This document shows positions 25,815-38,164 of a DNA stretch of 64,000 bases, piece by piece. Made by a program: the position numbers and the translations under genes. Source of the DNA: Thysanoteuthis rhombus (lineage: Eukaryota; Mollusca; Cephalopoda; Oegopsida; Thysanoteuthidae); NCBI GenBank assembly GCA_963457665.1, contig OY735228.1, positions 4,169,971 to 4,233,970 on the forward strand, written 5' to 3'. The notes below the pieces were generated by a model, which was given only the letters and a program-made list of their open reading frames with translations, searched no databases and had not been told where the DNA came from. Each line of letters starts with the position of its first letter. The stretch's first letter is position 1.

Positions 25815-26231
25815 CCATTTCTTTCCAAAAAGGGCATTGGCCAAAGAATCTAAATCTCTTTCATTTCTGCTTTCTTCACAGAAATTCGGATTTATTCCAA
25901 TTTCTCTTTCAACAAACGACCTCAAATTTGTGAAATGGCAATCCTGATTTTAAAATGGGCTATGAATATTCAAAGACACTGGTTTGTTTCTTTCTTCCCT
26001 GAATCTTAAAGGGATGATAAAAATGAGGAATTTGGAGCTAGAGGACTTTTTTTCCTTTTCTTTCTCTTTCTGTATTTTTCTTGAAAAATACCCTAGTTAG
26101 TCCTTTATTTCAATAGGTATGTAAAATTGTCCATGAATTAGTCGTGCAATTTTGTAATATGAAGCAATATCAAGGTGAGTGCAAAGATTCCAATGATGAT
26201 GCCCTTGTAAGTAGTAGACAATTATGTTGTG

Positions 26232-26236
26232 AAAAA
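26232..26236 (-). terminator. Backup pol III terminator of Val unit 1
   Basis: In unit 1 the usual A-run downstream of tRNA-Val is interrupted (AAGAAGAAAGG instead of AAGAAAAAAGG on the + strand). The first T5 on the Val strand is therefore this one, about 38 nt past the gene. Confidence 0.5.
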
Positions 26237-26273
26237 CTAGTGATTCCAAGAAGAAAGGGACATTTATAAGCGT

Positions 26274-26346
26274 TGGTTCCGCTGGGGATCGAACCCAGGG
26301 CCTCTCGCGTGTGAAGCGAGCGTGATAACCGCTACACTACGGAACC
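26274..26346 (-). tRNA. trnV-CAC: tRNA-Val(CAC), unit 1
   Basis: Full 73-nt cloverleaf on the minus strand. Acceptor GGTTCCG pairs with CGGAACC with A73; D arm GTGTAGCGGTTATCAC; anticodon stem CTCGC/GCGAG around loop TTCACAC (anticodon CAC); T arm CTGGG-TTCGATC-CCCAG. The A box lies in the D arm and the B box in GGGTTCGATCCCC. It reads the GUG codon of valine. This sequence is the array consensus. Confidence 0.97.
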
Positions 26347-26493
26347 AACAGTATTTCTTATCGCTTGAGCATCGTTCATGACAGTAAATGCAATATGATA
26401 ACTCTGTTACACTGGCCGATTGGACACATTGCCTCCACAGAGTTTTAACAATGTCAAAGTATGTAAACTGTGTTTGATAAGTAAACGCTGCCA

Positions 26494-26566
26494 GCCGAAA
26501 TAGCTCAGTTGGGAGAGCGTTAGACTGAAGATCTAAAGGTCCCTGGTTCAATCCCGGGTTTCGGCA
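26494..26566 (+). tRNA. trnF-GAA: tRNA-Phe(GAA), unit 1
   Basis: Full 73-nt cloverleaf. Acceptor GCCGAAA/TTTCGGC with A73; D arm GCTCAGTTGGGAGAGC; anticodon stem TTAGA/TCTAA around CTGAAGA (anticodon GAA); T arm CCTGG-TTCAATC-CCGGG. It decodes UUC/UUU. It diverges from the Val gene with a 147-bp intergenic gap. This copy defines the consensus used below. Confidence 0.97.
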
Positions 26567-27331
26567 TCCGGAGGTTGGTAGAGAATTCTTTTACCTTATA
26601 GCCTTATGTCTTCATATCAGCTAACATTCTAAGCTTCCTTGACCGCTACGTTGTGATCTCTGAAAGTAAATTCAAATACTACACTTTCGACAGTATCTAA
26701 AAGTGGCTTTTCTTCAATTGCTCTTTCCTGCATCCGAATAAGCCCATTAAAATCAATCTGTGCTTATTTTCCGATAGCTTTTCTACTTGCACTTGGCCAA
26801 ATGCTCAACACAAGCGAACAGCAGATCGGCCAGCATAGGACCGTTTGCATACATTTCACACTGACTTGATGGCAAAGCTATGAATCCTTCTCTTTGCCAA
26901 CATGTCATTGGCTAAAGAATCTCAATGTCTTTCATTTATTTTTTGCTGATAGAAATTCGGATTTTTTCTATTTACTCTTTCCACGAAAGACCTCAAATTT
27001 GTCAAATGCCAATGTTTATTTGAAAATGGGCTATGGAAGATTCCAAGATTCTTCTCCATTTCTTTCCCCCTGAATCTTTGACAACGAAGAAGGAATGATA
27101 AAAATGAGGTATTTGGAGCTAGAGGACTTTTTTTCCTTTTCTTTCTCTTTCTGTATTTTTCTTGAAAAATACGCTAGTTAGTCCTTTATTTCAATAGGTA
27201 TGTAAAATTGTCCATGAATTAGTCGTGCAATTTTGTAATATGAAGCAATATCAAGGTGAGTGCAAAGATTCCAATGATGATGCCCTTGTAAGTAGTAGAC
27301 AATTATGTTGTGAAAAACTAGTGATTCCAAG

Positions 27332-27337
27332 AAAAAA
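27332..27337 (-). terminator. Pol III terminator of tRNA-Val (unit 2, typical)
   Basis: T6 on the minus strand about 17 nt past the 3' end of the Val gene. The other units carry T5 or T6 at the same place. Confidence 0.8.
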
Positions 27338-27354
27338 GGGATATTTAGAAGCGT

Positions 27355-27427
27355 TGGTTCCGCTGGGGATCGAACCCAGGGCCTCTCGCGTGTGAAGCGA
27401 GCGTGATAACCGCTACACTACGGAACC
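27355..27427 (-). tRNA. trnV-CAC: tRNA-Val(CAC), unit 2
   Basis: No difference from the Val consensus seen. Followed by the T6 terminator at 27332-27337. Confidence 0.97.
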
Positions 27428-27574
27428 AACAGTATTTCTTGTCGCTTGAGCATCGTTCATGACAGTAAATGCAATATGATAACTCTGTTACACTGGCCGA
27501 TTGGACACATTGCCTCCACAGAGTTTTAACAATGTCAAAGTATGTAAACTGTGTTTGATAAGTAAACGCTGCCA

Positions 27575-27647
27575 GCCGAAATAGCTCAGTTGGGAGAGCG
27601 TTAGACTGAAGATCTAAAGGTCCCTGGTTCAATCCCGGGTTTCGGCA
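27575..27647 (+). tRNA. trnF-GAA: tRNA-Phe(GAA), unit 2
   Basis: Consensus sequence. Its terminator TTTT lies at 27670-27673. Confidence 0.97.
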
Positions 27648-27669
27648 TCCGGAGGTTGGTAGAGAATTC

Positions 27670-27673
27670 TTTT
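27670..27673 (+). terminator. Pol III terminator of tRNA-Phe (unit 2, typical)
   Basis: T4 in GAATTCTTTTACC, 22 nt past A73. The motif is conserved in every complete unit, including those with degraded Phe genes. Confidence 0.75.
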
Positions 27674-28435
27674 ACCTTATAGCCTTATGTCTTCATATCA
27701 GCTAACATTCTAAGCTTCCTTGACCGCTACGTTGTGATCTCTGAAAGTAAATTCAAATACTACACTTTCGACAGTATCTAAAAGTGGCTTTTCTTCAATT
27801 GCTCTTTCCTGCATCCGAATAAGCCCATTAAAATCAATCTGTGCTTATTTTCCGATAGCTTTTCTACTTGCACTTGGCCAAATGCTCAACACAAGCGAAC
27901 AGCAGATCGGCCAGCATAGGACCGTTTGCATACATTTCACACTGACTTGATGGCAAAGCTATGAATCCTTCTCTTTGCCAACATGTCATTGGCTAAAGAA
28001 TCTCAATGTCTTTCATTTATTTTTTGCTGATAGAAATTCGGATTTTTTCTATTTACTCTTTCCACGAAAGACCTCAAATTTGTCAAATGCCAATGTTTAT
28101 TTGAAAATGGGCTATGGAAGATTCCAAGATTCTTCTCCATTTCTTTCCCCCTGAATCTTTGACAACGAAGAAGGAATGATAAAAATGAGGTATTTGGAGC
28201 TAGAGGACTTTTTTTCCTTTTCTTTCTCTTTCTGTATTTTTCTTGAAAAATACGCTAGTTAGTCCTATATTTCAATAGGTATGTAAAATTGTCCATGAAT
28301 TAGTCGTGCAATTTCGTAATATGAAGCAATATCAAGGTGAGTGCAAAGATTCCAATGATGATGCCCTTGTAAGTAGTAGACAATTATGTTGTGAAAAACT
28401 AGTGATTCCAAGGAAAAAGGGACATTTAGAAGCGT

Positions 28436-28508
28436 TGGTTCCGCTGGGGATCGAACCCAGGGCCTCTCGCGTGTGAAGCGAGCGTGATAACCGCTACACT
28501 ACGGAACC
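28436..28508 (-). tRNA. trnV-CAC: tRNA-Val(CAC), unit 3
   Basis: Consensus sequence. The preceding spacer has the private variant ATTTCGTAAT (about 28312) shared with unit 8. Confidence 0.97.
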
Positions 28509-28655
28509 AACAGTATTTCTTATCGCTTGAGCATAGTTCATCACAGTAAATGCAATATGATAACTCTGTTACACTGGCCGATTGGACACATTGCCTCCAC
28601 AGAGTTTTAACAATGTCAAAGTATGTAAACTGTGTTTGATAAGTAAACGCTGCCA

Positions 28656-28728
28656 GCCGAAATAGCTCAGTTGGGAGAGCGTTAGACTGAAGATCTAAAG
28701 GTCCCTGGTTCAATCCCGGGTTTCGGCA
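28656..28728 (+). tRNA. trnF-GAA: tRNA-Phe(GAA), unit 3
   Basis: Consensus sequence; the Val-Phe gap is of the ATAG/ATCACAG subtype. Confidence 0.97.
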
Positions 28729-29516
28729 TCCGGAGGTTGGTAGAGAATTCTTTTACCTTATAGCCTTATGTCTTCATATCAGCTAACATTCTAAGCTTCC
28801 TTGACCGCTACGTTGTGATCTCTGAAAGTAAATTCAAATACTACACTTTCGACAGTATCTAAAAGTGGCTTTTCTTCAATTGCTCTTTCCTGCATCCGAA
28901 TAAGCCCATTAAAATCAATCTGTGCTTATTTTCCGATAGCTTTTCTACTTGCACTTGGCCAAATGCTCAACACAAGCGAACAGCAGATCGGCCAGCATAG
29001 GACCGTTTGCATACATTTCACACTGACTTGATGGCAAAGCTATGAATCCTTCTCTTTGCCAACATGTCATTGGCTAAAGAATCTCAATGTCTTTCATTTA
29101 TTTTTTGCTGATAGAAATTCGGATTTTTTCTATTTACTCTTTCCACGAAAGACCTCAAATTTGTCAAATGCCAATGTTTATTTGAAAATGGGCTATGGAA
29201 GATTCCAAGATTCTTCTCCATTTCTTTCCCCCTGAATCTTTGACAACGAAGAAGGAATGATAAAAATGAGGTATTTGGAGCTAGAGGACTTTTTTTCCTT
29301 TTCTTTCTCTTTCTGTATTTTTCTTGAAAAATACGCTAGTTAGTCCTTTATTTCAATAGGTATGTAAAATTGTCCATGAATTAGTCGTGCAATTTTGTAA
29401 TATGAAGCAATATCAAGGTGAGTGCAAAGATTCCAATGATGATGCCCTTGTAAGTAGTAGACAATTATGTTGCGAAAAACTAGTGATTCCAAGAAAAAAG
29501 GGATATTTAGAAGCGT

Positions 29517-29589
29517 TGGTTCCGCTGGGGATCGAACCCAGGGCCTCTCGCGTGTGAAGCGAGCGTGATAACCGCTACACTACGGAACC
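29517..29589 (-). tRNA. trnV-CAC: tRNA-Val(CAC), unit 4
   Basis: Consensus sequence. The preceding spacer carries GTTGCGAAAAAC (about 29470), also seen in units 9 and 10. Confidence 0.97.
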
Positions 29590-29736
29590 AACAGTATTTC
29601 TTATCGCTTGAGCATAGTTCATCACAGTAAATGCAATATGATAACTCTGTTACACTGGCCGATTGGACACATTGCCTCCACAGAGTTTTAACAATGTCAA
29701 AGTATGTAAACTGTGTTTGATAAGTAAACGCTGCCA

Positions 29737-29809
29737 GCCGAAATAGCTCAGTTGGGAGAGCGTTAGACTGAAGATCTAAAGGTCCCTGGTTCAATCCCGG
29801 GTTTCGGCA
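29737..29809 (+). tRNA. trnF-GAA: tRNA-Phe(GAA), unit 4
   Basis: Consensus sequence with T4 terminator about 22 nt downstream. Confidence 0.97.
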
Positions 29810-30597
29810 TCCGGAGGTTGGTAGAGAATTCTTTTACCTTATAGCCTTATGTCTTCATATCAGCTAACATTCTAAGCTTCCTTGACCGCTACGTTGTGAT
29901 CTCTGAAAGTAAATTCAAATACTACACTTTCGACAGTATCTAAAAGTGGCTTTTCTTCAATTGCTCTTTCCTGCATCCGAATAAGCCCATTAAAATCAAT
30001 CTGTGCTTATTTTCCGATAGCTTTTCTACTTGCACTTGGCCAAATGCTCAACACAAGCGAACAGCAGATCGGCCAGCATAGGACCGTTTGCATACATTTC
30101 ACACTGACTTGATGGCAAAGCTATGAATCCTTCTTTTTGCCAACATGTCATATGCTAAAGAATCTCAATGTCTTTCATTTATTTTTTGCTGATAGAAATT
30201 CGGATTTTTTCTATTTACTCTTTCCACGAAAGACCTCAAATTTGTCAAATGCCAATGTTTATTTGAAAATGGGCTATGGAAGATTCCAAGATTCTTCTCC
30301 ATTTCTTTCCCCCTGAATCTTTGACAACGAAGAAGGAATGATAAAAATGAGGTATTTGGAGCTAGAGGACTTTTTTTCCTTTTCTTTCTCTTTCTGTATT
30401 TTTCTTGAAAAATACGCTAGTTAGTCCTTTATTTCAATAGGTATGTAAAATTGTCCATGAATTAGTCGTGCAATTTTGTAATATGAAGCAATATCAATGT
30501 GAGTGCAAAGATTCCAATGATGATGCCCTTGTAAGTAGTAGACAATTATGTTGTGAAAAACTAGTGATTCCAAGAAAAAAGGGATATTTAGAAGCGT

Positions 30598-30670
30598 TGG
30601 TTCCGCTGGGGATCGAACCCAGGGCCTCTCGCGTGTGAAGCGAGCGTGATAACCGCTACACTACGGAACC
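30598..30670 (-). tRNA. trnV-CAC: tRNA-Val(CAC), unit 5
   Basis: Consensus sequence. The preceding spacer carries TATCAATGTGAG (about 30492), shared with units 11 and 13. Confidence 0.97.
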
Positions 30671-30817
30671 AACAGTATTTCTTGTCGCTTGAGCATCGTT
30701 CATGACAGTAAATGCAATATGATAACTCTGTTACACTGGCCGATTGGACACATTGCCTCCACAGAGTTTTAACAATGTCAAAGTATGTAAACTGTGTTTG
30801 ATAAGTAAACGCTGCCA

Positions 30818-30890
30818 GCCGAAATAGCTCAGTTGGGAGAGCGTTAGACTGAAGATCTAAAGGTCCCTGGTTCAATCCCGGGTTTCGGCA
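30818..30890 (+). tRNA. trnF-GAA: tRNA-Phe(GAA), unit 5
   Basis: Consensus sequence. Confidence 0.97.
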
Positions 30891-31678
30891 TCCGGAGGTT
30901 GGTAGAGAATTCTTTTACCTTATAGCCTTATGTCTTCATATCAGCTAACATTCTAAGCTTCCTTGACCGCTACGTTGTGATCTCTGAAAGTAAATTCAAA
31001 TACTACACTTTCGACAGTATCTAAAAGTGGCTTTTCTTCAATTGCTCTTTCCTGCATCCGAATAAGCCCATTAAAATCAATCTGTGCTTATTTTCCGATA
31101 GCTTTTCTACTTGCACTTGGCCAAATGCTCAACACAAGCGAACAGCAGATCGGCCAGCATAGGACCGTTTGCATACATTTCACACTGACTTGATGGCAAA
31201 GCTATGAATCCTTCTCTTTGCCAACATGTCATTGGCTAAAGAATCTCAATGTCTTTCATTTATTTTTTGCTGATAGAAATTCGGATTTTTTCTATTTACT
31301 CTTTCCACGAAAGATCTCAGATTTGTCAAATGCCAATGTTTATTTGAAAATGGGCTATGGAAGATTCCAAGATTCTTCTCCATTTCTTTCCCCCTGAATC
31401 TTTGACAACGAAGAAGGAATGATAAAAATGAGGTATTTGGAGCTAGAGGACTTTTTTTCCTTTTCTTTCTCTTTCTGTATTTTTCTTGAAAAATACGCTA
31501 GTTAGTCCTATATTTCAATAGGTATGTAAAATTGTCCATGAATTAGTCGTGCAATTTTGTAATATGAAGCAATATCAAGGTGAGTGCAAAGATTCCAATG
31601 ATGATGCCTTTGTAAGTAGTAGACAATTATGTTGTGAAAAACTAGTGATTCCAAGGAAAAAGGGACATTTAGAAGCGT

Positions 31679-31751
31679 TGGTTCCGCTGGGGATCGAACC
31701 CAGGGCCTCTCGCGTGTGAAGCGAGCGTGATAACCGCTACACTACGGAACC
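31679..31751 (-). tRNA. trnV-CAC: tRNA-Val(CAC), unit 6
   Basis: Consensus sequence. The preceding spacer carries GATGCCTTTG (about 31603), shared only with unit 12. Confidence 0.97.
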
Positions 31752-31898
31752 AACAGTATTTCTTATCGCTTGAGCATAGTTCATCACAGTAAATGCAATA
31801 TGATAACTCTGTTACACTGGCCGATTGGACACATTGCCTCCACAGAGTTTTAACAATGTCAAAGTATGTAAACTGTGTTTGATAAGTAAACGCTGCCA

Positions 31899-31971
31899 GC
31901 CGAAATAGCTCAGTTGGGAGAGCGTTAGACTGAAGATCTAAAGGTCCCTGGTTCAATCCCGGGTTTTGGCA
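31899..31971 (+). tRNA. trnF-GAA: tRNA-Phe(GAA), unit 6, G4-U69 variant
   Basis: One change, C69 to T, turns acceptor pair G4-C69 into a G-U wobble. The structure is otherwise intact and probably functional. Confidence 0.93.
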
Positions 31972-32759
31972 TCCGGAGGTTGGTAGAGAATTCTTTTACC
32001 TTATAGCCTTATGTCTTCATATCAGCTAACATTCTAAGCTTCCTTGACCGCTACGTTGTGATCTCTGAAAGTAAATTCAAATACTACACTTTCGACAGTA
32101 TCTAAAAGTGGCTTTTCTTCAATTGCTCTTTCCTGCATCCGAATAAGCCCATTAAAATCAATCTGTGCTTATTTTCCGATAGCTTTTCTACTTGCACTTG
32201 GCCAAATGCTCAACACAAGCGAACAGCAGATCGGCCAGCATAGGACCGTTTGCATACATTTCACACTGACTTGATGGCAAAGCTATGAATCCTTCTCTTT
32301 GCCAACATGTCATTGGCTAAAGAATCTCAATGTCTTTCATTTATTTTTTGCTGATAGAAATTCGGATTTTTTCTATTTACTCTTTCCACGAAAGATCTCA
32401 GATTTGTCAAATGCCAATGTTTATTTGAAAATGGGCTATGGAAGATTCCAAGATTCTTCTCCATTTCTTTCCCCCTGAATCTTTGACAACGAAGAAGGAA
32501 TGATAAAAATGAGGTATTTGGAGCTAGAGGACTTTTTTTCCTTTTCTTTCTCTTTCTGTATTTTTCTTGAAAAATACGCTAGTTAGTCCTTTATTTCAAT
32601 AGGTATGTAAAATTGTCCATGAATTAGTCGTGCAATTTTGTAATATGAAGCAATATCAAGGTGAGTGCAAAGATTCCAATGATGATGCCCTTGTAAGTAG
32701 TAGACAATTATGTTGTGAAAAACTAGTGATTCCAAGAAAAAAGGGATATTTAGAAGCGT

Positions 32760-32832
32760 TGGTTCCGCTGGGGATCGAACCCAGGGCCTCTCGCGTGTGA
32801 AGCGAGCGTGATAACCGCTACACTACGGAACC
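32760..32832 (-). tRNA. trnV-CAC: tRNA-Val(CAC), unit 7
   Basis: Consensus sequence. A private substitution (CACACAG for CACAGAG) lies in the Val-Phe gap at about 32925. Confidence 0.97.
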
Positions 32833-32979
32833 AACAGTATTTCTTGTCGCTTGAGCATCGTTCATGACAGTAAATGCAATATGATAACTCTGTTACACTG
32901 GCCGATTGGACACATTGCCTCCACACAGTTTTAACAATGTCAAAGTATGTAAACTGTGTTTGATAAGTAAACGCTGCCA

Positions 32980-33052
32980 GCCGAAATAGCTCAGTTGGGA
33001 GAGCGTTAGACTGAAGATCTAAAGGTCCCTGGTTCAATCCCGGGTTTCGGCA
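32980..33052 (+). tRNA. trnF-GAA: tRNA-Phe(GAA), unit 7
   Basis: Consensus sequence. Confidence 0.97.
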
Positions 33053-33840
33053 TCCGGAGGTTGGTAGAGAATTCTTTTACCTTATAGCCTTATGTCTTCA
33101 TATCAGCTAACATTCTAAGCTTCCTTGACCGCTACGTTGTGATCTCTGAAAGTAAATTCAAATACTACACTTTCGACAGTATCTAAAAGTGGCTTTTCTT
33201 CAATTGCTCTTTCCTGCATCCGAATAAGCCCATTAAAATCAATCTGTGCTTATTTTCCGATAGCTTTTCTACTTGCACTTGGCCAAATGCTCAACACAAG
33301 CGAACAGCAGATCGGCCAGCATAGGACCGTTTGCATACATTTCACACTGACTTGATGGCAAAGCTATGAATCCTTCTCTTTGCCAACATGTCATTGGCTA
33401 AAGAATCTCAATGTCTTTCATTTATTTTTTGCTGATAGAAATTCGGATTTTTTCTATTTACTCTTTCCACGAAAGACCTCAAATTTGTCAAATGCCAATG
33501 TTTATTTGAAAATGGGCTATGGAAGATTCCAAGATTCTTCTCCATTTCTTTCCCCCTGAATCTTTGACAACGAAGAAGGAATGATAAAAATGAGGTATTT
33601 GGAGCTAGAGGACTTTTTTTCCTTTTCTTTCTCTTTCTGTATTTTTCTTGAAAAATACGCTAGTTAGTCCTATATTTCAATAGGTATGTAAAATTGTCCA
33701 TGAATTAGTCGTGCAATTTCGTAATATGAAGCAATATCAAGGTGAGTGCAAAGATTCCAATGATGATGCCCTTGTAAGTAGTAGACAATTATGTTGTGAA
33801 AAACTAGTGATTCCAAGGAAAAAGGGACATTTAGAAGCGT

Positions 33841-33913
33841 TGGTTCCGCTGGGGATCGAACCCAGGGCCTCTCGCGTGTGAAGCGAGCGTGATAACCGCT
33901 ACACTACGGAACC
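33841..33913 (-). tRNA. trnV-CAC: tRNA-Val(CAC), unit 8
   Basis: Consensus sequence. The preceding spacer repeats unit 3's private ATTTCGTAAT variant (about 33717). Confidence 0.97.
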
Positions 33914-34060
33914 AACAGTATTTCTTATCGCTTGAGCATAGTTCATCACAGTAAATGCAATATGATAACTCTGTTACACTGGCCGATTGGACACATTGCC
34001 TCCACAGAGTTTTAACAATGTCAAAGTATGTAAACTGTGTTTGATAAGTAAACGCTGTCA

Positions 34061-34133
34061 GCCGAAATAGCTCAGTTGGGAGAGCGTTAGACTGAAGATC
34101 TAAAGGTCCCTGGTTCAATCCCGGGTTTCGGCA
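34061..34133 (+). tRNA. trnF-GAA: tRNA-Phe(GAA), unit 8
   Basis: Consensus gene; the base four positions upstream of G1 is T instead of C (GCTGTCA), as also in unit 16. Confidence 0.97.
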
Positions 34134-34921
34134 TCCGGAGGTTGGTAGAGAATTCTTTTACCTTATAGCCTTATGTCTTCATATCAGCTAACATTCTAAG
34201 CTTCCTTGACCGCTACGTTGTGATCTCTGAAAGTAAATTCAAATACTACACTTTCGACAGTATCTAAAAGTGGCTTTTCTTCAATTGCTCTTTCCTGCAT
34301 CCGAATAAGCCCATTAAAATCAATCTGTGCTTATTTTCCGATAGCTTTTCTACTTGCACTTGGCCAAATGCTCAACACAAGCGAACAGCAGATCGGCCAG
34401 CATAGGACCGTTTGCATACATTTCACACTGACTTGATGGCAAAGCTATGAATCCTTCTCTTTGCCAACATGTCATTGGCTAAAGAATCTCAATGTCTTTC
34501 ATTTATTTTTTGCTGATAGAAATTCGGATTTTTTCTATTTACTCTTTCCACGAAAGACCTCAAATTTGTCAAATGCCAATGTTTATTTGAAAATGGGCTA
34601 TGGAAGATTCCAAGATTCTTCTCCATTTCTTTCCCCCTGAATCTTTGACAACGAAGAAGGAATGATAAAAATGAGGTATTTGGAGCTAGAGGACTTTTTT
34701 TCCTTTTCTTTCTCTTTCTGTATTTTTCTTGAAAAATACGCTAGTTAGTCCTTTATTTCAATAGGTATGTAAAATTGTCCATGAATTAGTCGTGCAATTT
34801 TGTAATATGAAGCAATATCAAGGTGAGTGCAAAGATTCCAATGATGATGCCCTTGTAAGTAGTAGACAATTATGTTGCGAAAAACTAGTGATTCCAAGAA
34901 AAAAGGGATATTTAGAAGCGT

Positions 34922-34994
34922 TGGTTCCGCTGGGGATCGAACCCAGGGCCTCTCGCGTGTGAAGCGAGCGTGATAACCGCTACACTACGGAACC
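34922..34994 (-). tRNA. trnV-CAC: tRNA-Val(CAC), unit 9
   Basis: Consensus sequence; spacer variant GTTGCGAAAAAC as in unit 4. Confidence 0.97.
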
Positions 34995-35141
34995 AACAGT
35001 ATTTCTTATCGCTTGAGCATAGTTCATCACAGTAAATGCAATATGATAACTCTGTTACACTGGCCGATTGGACACATTGCCTCCACAGAGTTTTAACAAT
35101 GTCAAAGTATGTAAACTGTGTTTGATAAGTAAACGCTGCCA

Positions 35142-35214
35142 GCCGAAATAGCTCAGTTGGGAGAGCGTTAGACTGAAGATCTAAAGGTCCCTGGTTCAAT
35201 CCCGGGTTTCGGCA
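35142..35214 (+). tRNA. trnF-GAA: tRNA-Phe(GAA), unit 9
   Basis: Consensus sequence. Confidence 0.97.
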
Positions 35215-36002
35215 TCCGGAGGTTGGTAGAGAATTCTTTTACCTTATAGCCTTATGTCTTCATATCAGCTAACATTCTAAGCTTCCTTGACCGCTACGTT
35301 GTGATCTCTGAAAGTAAATTCAAATATTACACTTTCGACAGTATCTAAAAGTGGCTTTTCTTCAATTGCTCTTTCCTGCATCCGAATTAGCCCATTAAAA
35401 TCAATCTGTGCTTATTTTCCGATAGCTTTTCTACTTGCACTTGGCCAAATGCTCAACACAAGCGAACAGCAGATCGGCCAGCATAGGACCGTTTGCATAC
35501 ATTTCACACTGACTTGATGGCAAAGCTATGAATCCTTCTCTTTGCCAACATGTCATTGGCTAAAGAATCTCAATGTCTTTCATTTATTTTTTGCTGATAG
35601 AAATTCGGATTTTTTCTATTTACTCTTTCCACGAAAGACCTCAAATTTGTCAAATGCCAATGTTTATTTGAAAATGGGCTATGGAAGATTCCAAGATTCT
35701 TCTCCATTTCTTTCCCCCTGAATCTTTGACAACGAAGAAGGAATGATAAAAATGAGGTATTTGGAGCTAGAGGACTTTTTTTCCTTTTCTTTCTCTTTCT
35801 GTATTTTTCTTGAAAAATACGCTAGTTAGTCCTATATTTCAATAGGTATGTAAAATTGTCCATGAATTAGTCGTGCAATTTTGTAATATGAAGCAATATC
35901 AAGGTGAGTGCAAAGATTCCAATGATGATGCCCTTGTAAGTAGTAGACAATTATGTTGCGAAAAACTAGTGATTCCAAGAAAAAAGGGATATTTAGAAGC
36001 GT

Positions 36003-36075
36003 TGGTTCCGCTGGGGATCGAACCCAGGGCCTCTCGCGTGTGAAGCGAGCGTGATAACCGCTACACTACGGAACC
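36003..36075 (-). tRNA. trnV-CAC: tRNA-Val(CAC), unit 10
   Basis: Consensus gene; the flank just upstream on the Val strand differs (CATCAG for CAACAG). This unit interrupts an otherwise matching duplicated block (units 3-6 against 8-12). Confidence 0.97.
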
Positions 36076-36222
36076 ATCAGTATTTCTTGTCGCTTGAGCA
36101 TCGTTCATGACAGTAAATGCAATATGATAACTCTGTTACACTGGCCGATTGGACACATTGCCTCCACAGAGTTTTAACAATGTCAAAGTATGTAAACTGT
36201 GTTTGATAAGTAAACGCTGCCA

Positions 36223-36295
36223 GCCGAAATAGCTCAGTTGGGAGAGCGTTAGACTGAAGATCTAAAGGTCCCTGGTTCAATCCCGGGTTTCGGCA
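36223..36295 (+). tRNA. trnF-GAA: tRNA-Phe(GAA), unit 10
   Basis: Consensus sequence. Confidence 0.97.
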
Positions 36296-37083
36296 TCCGG
36301 AGGTTGGTAGAGAATTCTTTTACCTTATAGCCTTATGTCTTCATATCAGCTAACATTCTAAGCTTCCTTGACCGCTACGTTGTGATCTCTGAAAGTAAAT
36401 TCAAATACTACACTTTCGACAGTATCTAAAAGTGGCTTTTCTTCAATTGCTCTTTCCTGCATCCGAATAAGCCCATTAAAATCAATCTGTGCTTATTTTC
36501 CGATAGCTTTTCTACTTGCACTTGGCCAAATGCTCAACACAAGCGAACAGCAGATCGGCCAGCATAGGACCGTTTGCATACATTTCACACTGACTTGATG
36601 GCAAAGCTATGAATCCTTCTCTTTGCCAACATGTCATTGGCTAAAGAATCTCAATGTCTTTCATTTATTTTTTGCTGATAGAAATTCGGATTTTTTCTAT
36701 TTACTCTTTCCACGAAAGACCTCAAATTTGTCAAATGCCAATGTTTATTTGAAAATGGGCTATGGAAGATTCCAAGATTCTTCTCCATTTCTTTCCCCCT
36801 GAATCTTTGACAACGAAGAAGGAATGATAAAAATGAGGTATTTGGAGCTAGAGGACTTTTTTTCCTTTTCTTTCTCTTTCTGTATTTTTCTTGAAAAATA
36901 CGCTAGTTAGTCCTTTATTTCAATAGGTATGTAAAATTGTCCATGAATTAGTCGTGCAATTTTGTAATATGAAGCAATATCAATGTGAGTGCAAAGATTC
37001 CAATGATGATGCCCTTGTAAGTAGTAGACAATTATGTTGTGAAAAACTAGTGATTCCAAGAAAAAAGGGATATTTAGAAGCGT

Positions 37084-37156
37084 TGGTTCCGCTGGGGATC
37101 GAACCCAGGGCCTCTCGCGTGTGAAGCGAGCGTGATAACCGCTACACTACGGAACC
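37084..37156 (-). tRNA. trnV-CAC: tRNA-Val(CAC), unit 11
   Basis: Consensus sequence; preceding spacer TATCAATGTGAG as in unit 5. Confidence 0.97.
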
Positions 37157-37303
37157 AACAGTATTTCTTGTCGCTTGAGCATCGTTCATGACAGTAAATG
37201 CAATATGATAACTCTGTTACACTGGCCGATTGGACACATTGCCTCCACAGAGTTTTAACAATGTCAAAGTATGTAAACTGTGTTTGATAAGTAAACGCTG
37301 CCA

Positions 37304-37376
37304 GCCGAAATAGCTCAGTTGGGAGAGCGTTAGACTGAAGATCTAAAGGTCCCTGGTTCAATCCCGGGTTTTGGCA
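37304..37376 (+). tRNA. trnF-GAA: tRNA-Phe(GAA), unit 11, G4-U69 variant
   Basis: C69 to T as in unit 6, giving an acceptor G-U wobble; otherwise consensus. Confidence 0.93.
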
Positions 37377-38164
37377 TCCGGAGGTTGGTAGAGAATTCTT
37401 TTACCTTATAGCCTTATGTCTTCATATCAGCTAACATTCTAAGCTTCCTTGACCGCTACGTTGTGATCTCTGAAAGTAAATTCAAATACTACACTTTCGA
37501 CAGTATCTAAAAGTGGCTTTTCTTCAATTGCTCTTTCCTGCATCCGAATAAGCCCATTAAAATCAATCTGTGCTTATTTTCCGATAGCTTTTCTACTTGC
37601 ACTTGGCCAAATGCTCAACACAAGCGAACAGCAGATCGGCCAGCATAGGACCGTTTGCATACATTTCACACTGACTTGATGGCAAAGCTATGAATCCTTC
37701 TCTTTGCCAACATGTCATTGGCTAAAGAATCTCAATGTCTTTCATTTATTTTTTGCTGATAGAAATTCGGATTTTTTCTATTTACTCTTTCCACGAAAGA
37801 CCTCAAATTTGTCAAATGCCAATGTTTATTTGAAAATGGGCTATGGAAGATTCCAAGATTCTTCTCCATTTCTTTCCCCCTGAATCTTTGACAACGAAGA
37901 AGGAATGATAAAAATGAGGTATTTGGAGCTAGAGGACTTTTTTTCCTTTTCTTTCTCTTTCTGTATTTTTCTTGAAAAATACGCTAGTTAGTCCTATATT
38001 TCAATAGGTATGTAAAATTGTCCATGAATTAGTCGTGCAATTTTGTAATATGAAGCAATATCAAGGTGAGTGCAAAGATTCCAATGATGATGCCTTTGTA
38101 AGTAGTAGACAATTATGTTGTGAAAAACTAGTGATTCCAAGGAAAAAGGGACATTTAGAAGCGT

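Noticed and set aside
26264..26551. 95-codon minus-strand frame repeated in nearly every array unit
   Set aside because: It runs through the complement of tRNA-Phe, the Val-Phe gap and into tRNA-Val. Its conservation is explained by the tRNA genes and recent unit duplication, and it has no motif.
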